Source of the DNA: Odontesthes bonariensis
Taxonomy: Eukaryota; Chordata; Actinopteri; Atheriniformes; Atherinopsidae
Length of the DNA stretch: 64,000 nucleotides
Assembly (NCBI RefSeq): GCF_027942865.1
Contig: NC_134509.1
Location: 11,744,017 to 11,808,016 of the forward strand
Reading direction: 5' to 3'
A program made the position numbers and the translations under genes. Within the stretch, counting starts at the first letter, position 1. Each line of letters starts with the position of its first letter. The notes beneath the pieces were generated by a model. That model was not told the DNA's origin. It did not search any database and was given only the letters and a program-made list of their open reading frames with translations. Of this stretch, positions 34,411-46,292 are shown one piece after another.

Positions 34411-34858
34411 ATGCTGAAGCTTGCACTTGTTCTTGGATGCCTCCTGAGCCTCACTCTGGCTCAGCCTGTAAGTGTGATATTACCATACTCAGCATCATTA
34501 TCAGCAATTACGTGTGCAGCTTCTATTATTCTTCAATAAAACATAAAGCAGACAACAGAAAATTTTCTCCTGACGCATTTTCTACAGATGGAGCATCAGC
34601 GTTTTGCTCGCTCGAGCTCTGAGTCTGGTTCGAACTCAAATGAGGTGAGTCTCCTCTCTGTCCCCTACTATTAAACCACACATTGTGAAATGAACAAAAC
34701 TTTCTTCTTCTGTGTGTTTAATTGCACCGTTTCTGATGTCCTTGAAGGCAACCACCACTAAGGCTACGACTACAGCACAAGGTGCTACTACTACTGCATC
34801 ATCTCTGAACCAGCTGATTCTCGCCCTGCTCCAGCAACTTCTTGCTGCTCAAAACTGA
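34411..34858 (+). CDS. Array copy C: small SCPP-like secreted protein (74 aa)
   Basis: Coding exons 34411-34467 (MLKLALVLGCLLSLTLAQP), 34588-34644 (MEHQRFARSSSESGSNSNE) and 34748-34858 (ATTTKATTTAQGATTTASS then LNQLILALLQQLLAAQN-stop), all phase 0. AATAAA follows at 34881. The ATG lies 17 bases into the exon after a consensus acceptor. Mature residues comprise a short basic/aromatic start (HQRFAR), a Ser/acidic cluster with two S-x-E sites, a Thr-rich stretch and a hydrophobic Leu/Gln helix at the C-terminus. In copies B, E and F the order of the Thr stretch and the Leu helix is reversed. It looks intact. Function is inferred from the SCPP-type architecture and location only. Confidence 0.78.
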
Positions 34859-35289
34859 AAACTGAAATGTTACTGGAAATCAATAAACGAGTGAACTGAA
34901 ATCAACACTTTCTGATCTGCTTTTTACATTTTTTTGAGAATCTATGACTGTTTAAGTTTTTCTCTTTTCAAACTTAAATCATGGGATTTGAACCAGTGCT
35001 TGCTCTCTTTCAGTCATCAGTGCTCACTATTGTCTGCAGCATCTTAGAAATCAACATCATAAAAAGAAATTGTGCAGACTCTGGGGTATCTTTTCTTTAA
35101 AACTAGTATATATTATCCATTAGAGACTCTGAGTCCTTTTGAACCTTAAAGAATTGGAAATATTTTTTCTAAAGTTCCCTTTCTTAAGTAACAGTTTGTT
35201 CATAAACACATCTCTATTGATTATTTGCTGTATTGTTACATTTCAAAGTGATTATTAATGGTTAAGAGTCAGTCAATATTTTTAAATTA

Positions 35290-36310
35290 AGAAAAATAAT
35301 TCTATCACAGACACAGCATGTCTACCACTTCAGATGTGCAAATAATTTTATAATCACAGAATAAGATATTAAAAACCATGACAACTCTGGAAAGGAGACA
35401 CCACTTTTTCTATCTTTTTACATGGTTTTGTGAAATTCTTGAATGCCCATTGGATCATGATTAGATTTTGTACTCCTATTTGCATTTACATGCCACATAT
35501 TGCAGTTTGACACTTCCAGATATCTTAAAATACACAAATTTTCTGTCCAAAGGTATTCATTAGTTTCTGACTTCATGAAAAATAGTCAGGTTTCCTCAGG
35601 ACAAATGTATCTGAGCCTGTCAACCACACCACAGACATTCAGGTCATTTAATAACTATAGTAATATTTTCTCACCTGAATTCACTGAGACTCCCTTGTTA
35701 ATGCTTGGATTAAGGTTAGGCCATTTTGAGGTGAAGTTTGGATTATTATTTATTCTAAAACTCAACTTTAATCTGTTCTTCTCCAGAACTGACCTGTTTA
35801 CAGAGCTGCTTGGTCTCCAATGTGCTGCTTTCTCACTGGTGTTGGCAAGCCTGGGCCCTTTCACAAGTGCATTACTGAGATCATGTGAAACTTGGGGGAC
35901 TTAACTGAAAGTTAACTTGTATTTTTCATTTTTTTAGAATCTGTGAAAATAAATTTTTATTCAGTCCCACTTCAACAACATGGATTATGTTGTGTATGCT
36001 CATCACAAACACAAAAAATCCATACTGCAACCGTTTCAGGTTGTAAAGTCACCAGGCAGAAAAAATGCCAAAAGGGAGTATATTTGTACAAAAGGGAATC
36101 AAACTTTTGAAAAACCTACCTAATACCAAAAATTGCTGCTCCTGTCAGGATGCCAGTTTTAGTCCTGGCATTTGAAGAAATTATAGTTCCTTTTCTTTTC
36201 TGTTCAGATAAGATTCACAGGATAAAGAGGTTCAAAGAACAATCTTTGAACAACCAGAACAAATGGCACCGTTTCGGCTGTACTGATTTCTTAACACAAA
36301 GAATATTTAC
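35290..36310. other. Spacer of the giant inverted repeat
   Basis: About 1 kb of AT-rich DNA unique between the arms. It contains one open stretch of 134 codons (35,500-35,904, plus) with no signal peptide, splice context or recognisable domain; I do not call it a gene. Confidence 0.6.
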
Positions 36311-36754
36311 CCACTCTCCATTAATAATCATTTCGAAATGTAACAATACAGCAAATAATCAACAGTGATGTGTTCATGACCAAACTGTTGTATGTTCTAA
36401 ACCTTTTATCAAAGGTTTGTATGGTGCTACGTAAGGGAACTGAAGAAAAAATATTTCCAATTCTTTAAGGTTCAAAAGGACTCAGAGTCTCTAATGGATA
36501 ATATATACTAGTTCAAAGAAAATATATCCCAGAGTCTGCACGATTTCTTTTTATGAAGTTGATTTCTAAGATGCTGCAGACAATAGTGAGCACTGATGAC
36601 TGAAAGAGAGCGAGCACTGGCTCAAACCCCACGATTTAAGTTTGAAAAGAGAAAAACTTAAACAGTCAAAGATTCTCAATGAAATGTAAAAAGCAGATCA
36701 GAAAGTGTTGATTTCAGTTCACTCGTTTATTGATTTCCAGTAACATTTCAGTTT

Positions 36755-37202
36755 TCAGTTTTGAGCAGCAAGAAGTTGCTGGAGCAGGGTGAGAATCAGC
36801 TGGTTCAGAGATGATGCAGTAGTAGTAGCACCTTGTGCTCTAGTCGTAGCCTTAGTGGTGGTTGCCTTCAAGGACATCAGAAACAGTGCAATTAAACACA
36901 CAGAAGAAGAAGGTTTTTTTCATTTCACAATGTGTGGTTTAATAGTAGGGGACAGAGAGGAGACTCACCTCATTTGAGTTCGAACCAGACTTGGAGCTCG
37001 AGCGAGCAAAACGCTGATGCTCCATCTGTAGAAAATGCGTCAGGAGAAAATTTTCTGTTGTCTGCTTTATGTTTTATTGAAGAATAATAGAAGCTGCACA
37101 CGTAATTGCTGATAATGATGCTGAGTATGGTAATATCATACTTACAGGCTGAGCCAGAGTGAGGCTCAGGAGGCATCCAAGAACAAGTGCAAGCTTCAGC
37201 AT
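36755..37202 (-). CDS. Array copy D: small SCPP-like secreted protein (74 aa)
   Basis: Mirror of copy C: coding exons 37146-37202, 36969-37025 and 36755-36865. The signal peptide is identical to C. Two coding differences are visible: the Ser cluster reads SSSKSGSNSNE (Glu to Lys, removing one S-x-E site but keeping SNE), and one Thr in the tail is Arg (ATTRAQG). All splice sites and the stop are kept, so it is probably functional. Facing copy C tail to tail across the spacer, it could give antisense overlap if either transcript read through. Confidence 0.78.
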
Positions 37203-37430
37203 GGTTTCAGTGATCACACCTGTTGGAACAGTTTTAATAATAAAAACGGATTCTAATTAACACATTAGACCAAGCAAATGATAAAAAATGATACAATGAC
37301 ATCCTCACACAGACAATCCAGAAGCTGAATATCTATAAGATTACTGTAAAGCACTCACAGATTCAGATGACAATCTCACAGATGGACAAGAAGGAGGTTG
37401 TTGTAGTGTTGCTCTGAATGTTGAACTGGT

Positions 37431-37438
37431 CTTATATA
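37431..37438 (-). promoter_or_regulatory. TATA box of copy D
   Basis: Minus-strand TATATAAG, mirror of the copy C promoter, followed by the same CAACACTACAACAACCTCC leader sequence in exon 1. Confidence 0.78.
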
Positions 37439-40400
37439 CAGTTAGAGGAGCAGAACTATTGGGAAACCTAATTCATTTAGAAATCTTCCTACCCCATGAT
37501 TCAACGTGTGTCAATGATTAGACATTACATTAACCTGGAATTACATTGATAAATTGTGCTCTCTAAGAGTGGGAGTGGGGAGGATTACTGGCTTCTGTGG
37601 TCAAAAGCTGTACTTACAGTATTTGAATGCATTTCATGTTGCTGCTTTCAGTGGGAAAGACTGCTAGAGTTCATCCTCTAAACTACCCATGCAGAAATTT
37701 ATCTTAATTCAAAGCAGCAATTTTACCATCCACAGCTTGAGAAAACTCGGTGTTACATGTGTTTCCGCTAAAAGAAATGTATTAATGCACACGTTTACTT
37801 TGGACCATGAGCTAGGTTTCTGTTCACTGGTGAAGCGAATTTGAGGAGATTTTTGACATGTGAAAATAACTGAAGGTAAAAAGTTAATTCAAGTATAGTT
37901 AGAAAACACTGCATGCAACCATTTTATACAGGTTCAGAACAGAGCTTGACTATTGGAATTTTGTAAACATTTGGTTTAGTGGTTGAGGTAAGTTACAGGT
38001 AACACCCAATGACGCGTGCATTTCTGTCTCCTCTTTCTGTTGGAAATCTGTTGCTATGCTGGTGTAATGATCAGAGAGTGTTTTCTTTATGCAAGTTTTA
38101 ATTGGTTACAGTGGTCACAGAGTTCACGCTGTTGGAATCAAAATCTGCTAAATGTCACAAGAGGATTTCTTATGTTCCTTGGTGGACTCACCATTGCTGA
38201 CAATAAGTGGGACAGGCATCTCAGCCTGGATGTTTACAGTTCAGTTCTTACTATAATGTAGATTTTATTGAAAGAGTGCCTTATTTTTATGTATCTGAAC
38301 TTAAAAGCCTGCACTTCAGCTGTAACAGTGGTTCACACAACTTTGTTAGTTACAGTTTCATAGGGTAACCTTTCCAGGATGCTTAATGGTAGTTGGGATG
38401 TACTTAATTTCTCCTTTTGAAAAAATTTCATAAAGCAAATCTCAAAAGCATACAAGAGCATGAAAACTTGGTCTACTTGTGAGCAAACATTCAATAATTT
38501 AGTCAAGCATCTTTTTACCTTTTGTCAGTGTAATCCAAGTACCGTAACACCTTTAATGACATCATGTAAAATGTTTTGGTCTAAAGCTACTGAAGTTCCT
38601 ACTTAAGGTAAATTGAATCTCGATGCTCACTTCTTACAGGAACATCAGGTATGTAAGCTGAGACGACACATGTTCACAAATCTTTAAAAACAAAATTTGT
38701 GATTCCAAAAAATGTTGACGTTTAAAATATTTTGGTCCTGCCCTATATTCACAGTTCAGGTGACAGACATGAATATCTTCTTTTCAGTCCACATTACCAT
38801 GAGCCTCAATGTGCTCCTGAGTAAGTGCGCTTCTTGGTCTTCTTGGTACATCAAGACAAGTCAGAATAACATGAGGTTCACAAACTTCTCTCACGTTGCT
38901 TTAAGGTGCTTCAAAGTAAAACAGTGTCTTAGTCTGTTTGTTAGATGCATTTTAAACAAATGTCAGTGGTAAGAAACCTTTCTTACTGACGAATTGAGTC
39001 AGCTGAAATATTGATTGAACCATTTTAACCAATTATTTATTAATAACACCTTAAAGCTGTATCATCATACTGAATCCATACGCTTTGAATTGTACTGATG
39101 CAGAAAGACTTGTACTTCATGCATTCTTCATACACAGACACCCATTTGTAATGGTTATTGAAATTCTGACATGGACATTTTATTTCTTTGCACCGTTTTT
39201 GGTCCAGAACAGCTGACAAGAACTAAATCTGTTTTCGCCTTCATACTCTCCATATTTAAAAAAATAATCTGGGACAAAAATCATATCACGAAATTAGACA
39301 TAGTTTAATAAAATTTACCCACTGTAAAACTTTGGTCATTTTTCAGCTGGAGAGCAACAGGTGGCAACAGGTTGGATGACAAAAGAAGAGGCTCTGTGAA
39401 TGACTCTGGAGGTAGGGTGAGAAGTGAGGTTGCATTAAAACTTAAGGCCTTATATTGCTTACAGATTACCCCGGAGTTACACAGTTTGTCCTGGGAGTGA
39501 TCTTTAATGGTTAGCCTTAGATTTACTCCATTTGCACACAATCTGTCTGACTGTGGATTAGTGTAGTCTGATCTCTTTAGAGATGGTTTTGTAACCCTCA
39601 CCTTTCTGAGACTGAGATGGTATGTCCTTCCAAGGCTTTTCACTTACTTTTACATTTTTACTGTCTTGTAGTTGATAATTTGTAATTAGACTGGGAAATT
39701 GATCAGTTACAGCAGATCACTGGCAGGACATATTGGCCAATGTGGATGTTCTTCGGTTGAAAACATAGCAACAAACTGTCTTCCGCAAAAATGACTGTGT
39801 AAGCGGTCACTCAACAACCACGAAATTTGTAAGGTTGAAGTTGTTTTATCTGGTGAAAATTCTCATTTTGTTGGTCAAATTTGTGAGGGCAGCCATCTTA
39901 TGATCAAGTAATGCAACGATAAGGATTCTCTCAATATGCTTGAAGCCAACAGGGGCAGAGAGGTTAATTAAGATTTGTTCATTAAATTTATACATTTTTG
40001 TTAGCTGCTTTTTGGGGGAAAGAGTAATAATAATAAAAATATGGTCCAGAAAAAGTCTAAGGTTGCAGCAGTGTCTCAACAAGCATTTTCCCGTGTATAA
40101 AATGGTAATCAACCGGGTGTATGAGCATTAAGACTGGAACAAGAGAGAAGAAGGGGTGGGGGCCTGGGTTACATGCTGCCATTCCGACACTTTTTTTCTC
40201 CCATCGTTGGATGTTTTTTTTGTTTTTTATAAACATCCTGCCATTCCGATAATTCCTTTAATATCCTATTGAAGCCTTTTTTTTTTTTAGAGGAACTCCA
40301 CAACCTCACAAACCAACTATAAAAAATCCCCTGAAATTTCAAATATCAAAATACAGATATTTATGTAAATCGGGTGAGTCTGAAACATGTTAGATTAAGC

Positions 40401-40795
40401 AGAAATACAGTGTCAGTGACCTGTCACAGCAGCCAGCTGGAGCAGAGCTCTCCACAGAGTCCATGCGTCTTTTGCACGCTGGCATCATATGCAACATTAA
40501 TAATTGCAATTACAGACATCAATGACAGTTCACCTGTGTTGAAAGTCCCGGTGCTGCAAATGAAAATTTTGAAAATGACAACGGACTCATGACATTGTCA
40601 GGATCTGATGGTATCCTCCATGACAGCTGTTACACGCACTAACCAGATTTATAGTGAATAGTAACAACGCAGCCCTTATGGATAGATCCTGGGTGCCATC
40701 ATCTTTAATTTTTATTTCTAAAATCCAAAATAAGCCCACATCCACCTGATCCTTCCCTCTGACTGTAGATTTAGCCCTTAAATCATCATTCAGTA

Positions 40796-41689
40796 AAACC
40801 TGACTTTTGTGAGCTTTGCACTGGTAAATGTTCCGATCAAATTGATTAGATGCTTTTAAGTATATCTGCATATGCCTGGTGGGCCAGTGTCCATCGAGCT
40901 ATCTGAAATAAAGAAGCTGTGTGATTCGACTAGTCACCTTGGCAACGGGGAAGAGGAGGGGCTACGTTTTTCACCAACCTCGAATTGGAAATCTTAATGC
41001 GCTCATACGGCGAGTTTCAATACGTTTTTAGAAATAAGTGCAACACCGTTGCAGCAGCAAAAGTGTAAGTTTAAATGTAGTCCTTTGCAATCACAATAAT
41101 ATTACAGGGAAACTGCTTGAATGGTAGCCCATTCATTTATTTCATTTAGGTGCAATCCCGCAGGGGAGAAGCGCTCTTGGCAGCAGTTTAAGATGAAATA
41201 TAAAAACATTGTTCAAACAGGTGAGACCTCGGCATGGAGGTACCTCATTTTGATCATGTTTTACACTGTAAAATAAATATTAAGTGGCTTCTCATCTATA
41301 CCATCCATCCATCCATTATCTATACACCGCTGAATCCGTCAGTCGGGTCGTGGGGGGGCTGGAGCCTATCCCAGCGGTCAATGGGCAAGAGGCGGGGTAC
41401 ACCCTGGACAGGCCGCCAGTCCATCACAGGGCCACATAGAGACAAACGAGACAAACAACCATACACACTCACAGTCACTCTGAAGGACAATTTAGAGTCA
41501 TCATCTATATCATGTTCTGTTAAATAATTAAGCCTATTTAAACAAACACAGACTTCTACTGAGCCAACAGAAAGAAGGCAGATGCCCGTAAAACGGGTGG
41601 TGGCCACCACCTCTAACGGGAGGGCAGTGGCTGAGGGAATCCCCGGAGGGAGTCCACCCCCAAGACACGAGTGCCTTTATAAAATATAA
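40796..41689 (+). mobile_element. DNA transposon fragment with Myb/SANT-like exons, right arm only
   Basis: Absent from the mirrored site near 30,150-30,160. Plus-strand segments read LELEILMRSYGEFQYVFRNK (about 40,980-41,075), CNPAGEKRSWQQFKMKYKNI (about 41,150-41,215) and ANRKKADARKTGGG (about 41,565-41,610). Together they form the Myb/SANT-type DNA-binding domain common in PIF/Harbinger-associated proteins of fish, with introns between. A common interspersed repeat (41,300-41,520) sits in the last intron. No terminal repeats or clear target duplication (at most TA) were found. It is a fragment, not a complete gene. Confidence 0.7.
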
Positions 41690-42993
41690 TCAATTTAATA
41701 TCATTCAAACATCACCAGCTTTGAAGAATAACAGGCAGAGAGAGTGGGAGAGGCATTAATTAAACTTGTCTTAAAACATGTAAAATGCATGAACAGAAAG
41801 AAGGGACTGTTATCTGTTGAGTAACCCACATTTCCTTTTATGGAAAGCCTTGTCGGAATGGCGGGATGTCGGAATGAGTGGTGCAACCTGCGGGCCTTAA
41901 TGGAAGAGCTACATGCAGCTAACATTGTGTGGTAAAAATCAGTCATTTTTTGAAGGACGGCCGGAGTCTACAAGCTACATTTGAGCAAGGGTCAGGGTAC
42001 ACCCTGTACCACACACTTACCCCTACAGCCAATTTAGAATCACTGATTAACCTAGCATGTATGTGTTTGAATTGTGGGAGAAAGTCTGGAGGAAAATCCT
42101 GGGGAGAAGTTGCACACGCGAGAGGACACCAAGCAAACTTCAAACAGATTCAAACAATATGAGATTCAAACTGTGAACCTTTTGTCTAACTGTATGTTAA
42201 CCATGTCAGCCCAATACCGCCCCAAACTCTGAATATATTTATTATAAAAGTGCTACAAATTGTCAACTGTTCAGTTGGGAGCAGCCCTGTGAAATATGTC
42301 ATCTTAAAAAGTTCCAGTTCATTTCACACAAAATAAATAAATAAGCATGAATGATTTCGGCTTTAAGACTATTTTATGTTTTGCTGTGAGACTAGGTTGG
42401 CCTGACATGTAACTGCTACTTCCTTCTCTTTAAAGACACCTCCTTCAGATGCCTGTTCACTTTTAAGCATTTTTCAAAATGTTGCAGTCTTTGAAATAAG
42501 GCTCAGAGCCTTGACTTTAAATACACTGCACCCAATAATTCAGTTTGACAAGCAACTCTATGTCCTTCTTTAGGACTTCTAAGAAATGTAAGTGACGTTT
42601 TATATCAATTCAACATTACATTATAATTCATAAAATGGTTATTTGGAGATTTGGAGGTAAAACATTTCCACTATTTCAATATTCCGAAACCAAACATTGC
42701 TAATAAACATGTCAGTTTCAAAATAAAAATGAAAGACAGTTCAAATATTTTCCATTAATAGAGTTTATTTGTCATTTACTGCAGACTTTAATGAGAGTTC
42801 ATCCACATTTGGATGAGAGAGGAAGCGCTCCGATTACAGCAGCAGTGTTGAAATCTGAAATGAGAAAAAGGTTTATAGTTATGGATAATTAATAAAACAT
42901 GATAATCTGATCAGAAACAACGTGTATGTGAAAAATATATCCAAGAGCTGTTTTCTCTCACCAACTGACTCATGTTGACAATTCAGATTGTCT

Positions 42994-43452
42994 TTATCTA
43001 GGAGCAGTGGTGGCAACTGTAGTTGCAGCTGTAGTAGTTGCAGCAGTAGTTGTGGTGGTTAGTTGAAGGAGGGCAAGAAGGAGCTGGAGCAGCTGTTGTG
43101 TATTTGTAGATGTAGATGTGGCCTACAAGAAAATCAGTAATAATCTTGTCAAACTTATGGCAGAGGACTGTACTGGAAATTTCACAGTAACATTCATGTG
43201 TGGTTTTACTGCACAGGACAGAGGAAACACTCACCTCATTAGAACCAGACTCAGAGCTCGAGCGAGCAAAACGCTGGTGCTCCATCTGTAGAAGGTTTGA
43301 TAGTATTAGTATTTCTGTACTTTATGACTACGATAACAATGGTATCTACGCATGATTGTTGATAATGATTTTGAGTATGATCATATCAAACTTACAGGTT
43401 GAGCCAAAATGAGACTCAGGAGGCATCCGAGAATAAATGCAATCTTCAGCAT
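42994..43452 (-). CDS. Array copy E: small SCPP-like secreted protein (78 aa)
   Basis: Coding exons 43396-43452 (signal peptide identical to copy B), 43235-43285 (MEHQRFARSSSESGSNE) and 42994-43122, which starts ATSTSTNTQQLLQLLLALLQ and continues with a Thr/Ala tail ending TTAPR. All phase 0 and open. Compared with B the Ser cluster has Glu instead of Asp, giving an extra S-x-E site. Exon 1, intron 1 and promoter are F-like, so E is a mosaic: F-like at the 5' end and B-like from exon 2 onward. The 3' UTR intron and polyA site mirror B. Confidence 0.76.
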
Positions 43453-43661
43453 GGTTTCAGTGATCACACCTGTTGGAACAAGGAAATGAAAGATTTTCTC
43501 AGGTGAACAAATAAGTCCAAGTAATTATAAGAATGTACTTCACCATCCTCAAAAATGGAAAAATATGAAAATAAAGATTCATATTATCATGATAAAGTCC
43601 TCACAGTTTCAGCAGATGAACAAGGAGGTTGTTGTAGTGTTGCTCTGAGTGTTTAACTGGT

Positions 43662-43669
43662 CTTATATA
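43662..43669 (-). promoter_or_regulatory. TATA box of copy E
   Basis: Minus-strand TATATAAG with the same downstream leader as the other copies. The upstream flank (CTTGAAATCTGGAGGTGG) is shared with copy F and not with B. Confidence 0.76.
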
Positions 43670-43699
43670 CAGTTAGAGGAGCAGAGCTGTTGGGAAACT

Positions 43700-45130
43700 T
43701 TGATCATTAAGAAATCTTCCACCTCCAGATTTCAAGGTGGGAACAATGGTGACAAACAGAAACTACATCTGGATAGGATTATATGGCTATATTGAACTCA
43801 TGTAATAGCTGCTATCGAAATACTAAGATCCGTCCAGTGTGTTTGTCATGTTTTACCACTGTTGTGTTGGTTCATTCTCCACCCTCATCAACTATTTGGT
43901 AAATAGATGCCACACATGAAAACACCTGATCGTCATTACACATCAAGCAATTTAGTGCTTTGGGTAATACCCAGTGCAGTTTGCATTTCTCTTTGTCTTT
44001 ACTTTGTTTTAGAAACTTTTTGCTGAACTGACAAAAGATTCTCTAACACATGTAAATGTACATTTCATTCACATGAGAGTTTTTCAACCAGGCATCACTG
44101 AAGCAGTGCCTGAAGTAAAACAGAGGTTGTTTGATATAAAATTTCCAACAACTTGAACAAGAAAATGCATTTTCAGTGAAAAAGTGGTGTGCATGCTGAG
44201 CGCTGAATGAATTCCTTTAAAACTTTATGAGCTGAACAGCAACAGTGGAAGAATTTAATTCTGAATATATTGTTTAATTAACGGGAATATCATGAAATCT
44301 CACGAGTTATTGTATGAGACTATAAGGTTCTTAGATGTTCACATAGGTGGAAGGAGAAATGATTAGATCATAGATTGGAGCTCTTTGGAGATTTTTTGCT
44401 TATTAACTTGTGCTCATTGCAGGAAGGTCATGTAGTTCAGGTTAGGTAGCATGTAGTGTTCCACCAACATTTATGGGTGCCTTCATGATGAGGAGTATAT
44501 TGTGTGTCGCGGCCTTTTAAGTTTACAAATGATATTTTCCAACAAAGGCTGTGGGTGGCAGCAGGTGGTTGTGTTCTTGCATGCACTTCAGTTTGTTAAA
44601 AAATATATGTAGTTTATTTTTTAACAACAAAAAAACTATGAACAAAACAATAACAAAAAATTTCTTACAATTTGGATGAAAACGAAAGTTAACTTATTTT
44701 GATTTAACAAGATCTAAAAGTGGTCAAAAAATCATTCAACCACCACCTCCCGTCCTCACATCGGACATTTGAAAAGAGCCCCTGGTGTGTTCTTAATCTG
44801 TCTGATTAATGGGCGGGTCTAAAAGTCACCAAAATAATTTAAACAATCTCAAATACAAAAATGAACCCCAGATCTTGACTCCAAATCAACCAAAGTATAT
44901 TCCAATATCCCAAAGAAAACCAAACCTATAGAACCCATGACTTACAAAACATAAATGGCCATAACATTGTGTTTTTGTGTGATGTGACATTTGGGGCCTT
45001 TATTTGGACAACCTGATAGTATCCTGATTCATACTGAAGCCAGTATAGAACACATTTCCAGCATAAAGAACGATAAACTGAGAGTAGTCATGCACTTGAT
45101 TGGAGATGACTTTTTAACACAAATTTGATT
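43700..45130. other. Intergenic upstream of copy E
   Basis: Holds the upstream block common to the array at about 43,900-44,020 (AGATGCCACACATGAAA, then ATTTAGTG and CAGTTTGCATTTCT). No gene recognised in the remainder. Confidence 0.5.
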
Positions 45131-45137
45131 GTGTTAA

Positions 45138-45971
45138 AGGGGAAGTTCGGCTTTTATTAAACCTGGACCCTATTTATGGCATAAAATACATTCATCTACT
45201 CACTGATAACAGTTTGGTGAAAGTCGGCGTTCTTCAGACGCTATTTAGAGATCTGCGTATATCCATATAACGGGAGAGAACAGGGCACTGACAATACAGC
45301 CTCTAAATAAGGCATTATCTGTCTTTATTTCACCAATACAGTGGAAACCGCTTATAGTGGTCACGGATATAGTAATCAACCGCTTATATAGATCAAAAGG
45401 CTTGGGACAGAATCATTTCTATACAAATGCTGTTTAAATAATTTGTTTATAGTAATCAAGAAATCCGCTTATAATGTTCATTTTTTGGCCATTTTATGAA
45501 TGTAAACATGTGCAAAAATAATTTTAAAACTACGTGTAGCTATTTTATTTTTTACTCCCTTGATTCCTTGCTGGACGTCTGCTTCTGCCCTATGCTTCTG
45601 CCTCGCTAGCTAACGTAACGAGTTGACACCGGGCAGCAAGCGCGCGAATCATGGCTGGAAAAAGGAAGTCATTTTTTCTGAATGAAAAACGTAGTCTCCT
45701 CGAGGCGTATGACAAATTACCAAAAACGAGCCAACGAGATGCTGCGGCGAAGCTTGGCATTCCTCGGATGCTTTTGCTGGGCGCCGTCGTTTTCTTTCTC
45801 CGTCGTTAGCATTCATGACTGTCTCTCGTTGCTTTCGGGGGCTTTCTACACACGCATTTACTGGGATGACGTCATTGACGCGCCAACTTTCACCAAACTT
45901 TTATCGGTGAGTAGATGAACGTATTTTATGCCAGAAATACGGTCCAGGTTTAAAAAAAACGAACTTCCCCT
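45138..45971. mobile_element. TTAA-type (Kolobok-like) element carrying a pogo/Tigger fragment
   Basis: Terminal inverted repeats of about 95 bp start AGGGGAAGTTCG and contain AAACCTGGACC. TTAA is at 45134-45137 on the left and a one-base variant, TCAA, at 45972-45975 on the right. Inside, at 45339 after a TA, a Tigger-type end begins CAGTGGAAACCGCTTATAGT. A plus-strand frame 45651-45809 encodes MAGKRKSFFLNEKRSLLEAY and DAAAKLGIPR, the CENP-B/pogo helix-turn-helix start of such transposases, truncated after about 50 residues. The second Tigger end is missing. Confidence 0.7.
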
Positions 45972-46292
45972 TCAAGGCATTTAAATGCATTAACTTTGAC
46001 AGCACCAGTAAAAAAATTGAAAACATTTTGTTTGAAGTAAATTAAAAGGTTAATTTCTGAGTCACAAATCAAAACAGTGTATGGGAGATCTCTGTGCCCA
46101 GGAAGACAAGGAAAAACTCCTCAGACACTGGAGTTAAGAGGGAGTCTGGAAGAAACCTTGGGAGAGGCAATTCAAAGAGAGATCCCCTCTCTACTGATGG
46201 CTGAGGGAGAAAGAGCAGGTGCACTGGAAAATCATAGTTCATGTTGGAAATGTGTGGGTAGTTTTTATTCAGAGTGGAGTTGGATTTTGAAG

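Larger units (their letters stand above)
28370..35290 (+). repeat. Left arm of giant inverted repeat
   Basis: Reverse complement of 36,310-43,476, carrying copies B and C. The arm starts at the intron 1/exon 2 acceptor of copy B (TTGTTCCAACAG) and fades near 35,290 after a small indel. Excluding the LINE insertion it is about 6.3 kb. Intergenic stretches match almost base for base, with scattered substitutions and a few small indels. Confidence 0.92.
36310..43476 (-). repeat. Right arm of giant inverted repeat
   Basis: Mirror of 28,370-35,290 carrying copies D and E. It is about 7.17 kb, or 6.27 kb once the unique insertion at 40,796-41,689 is removed, matching the left arm without its LINE. 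The outer end is at the exon 2 acceptor of copy E; beyond it, E resembles copy F rather than B. Confidence 0.92.

Noticed and set aside
35500-35904. 134-codon plus-strand frame in the palindrome spacer
   Set aside because: No domain, signal peptide, splice context or mirrored copy; AT-rich composition makes such chance frames likely.
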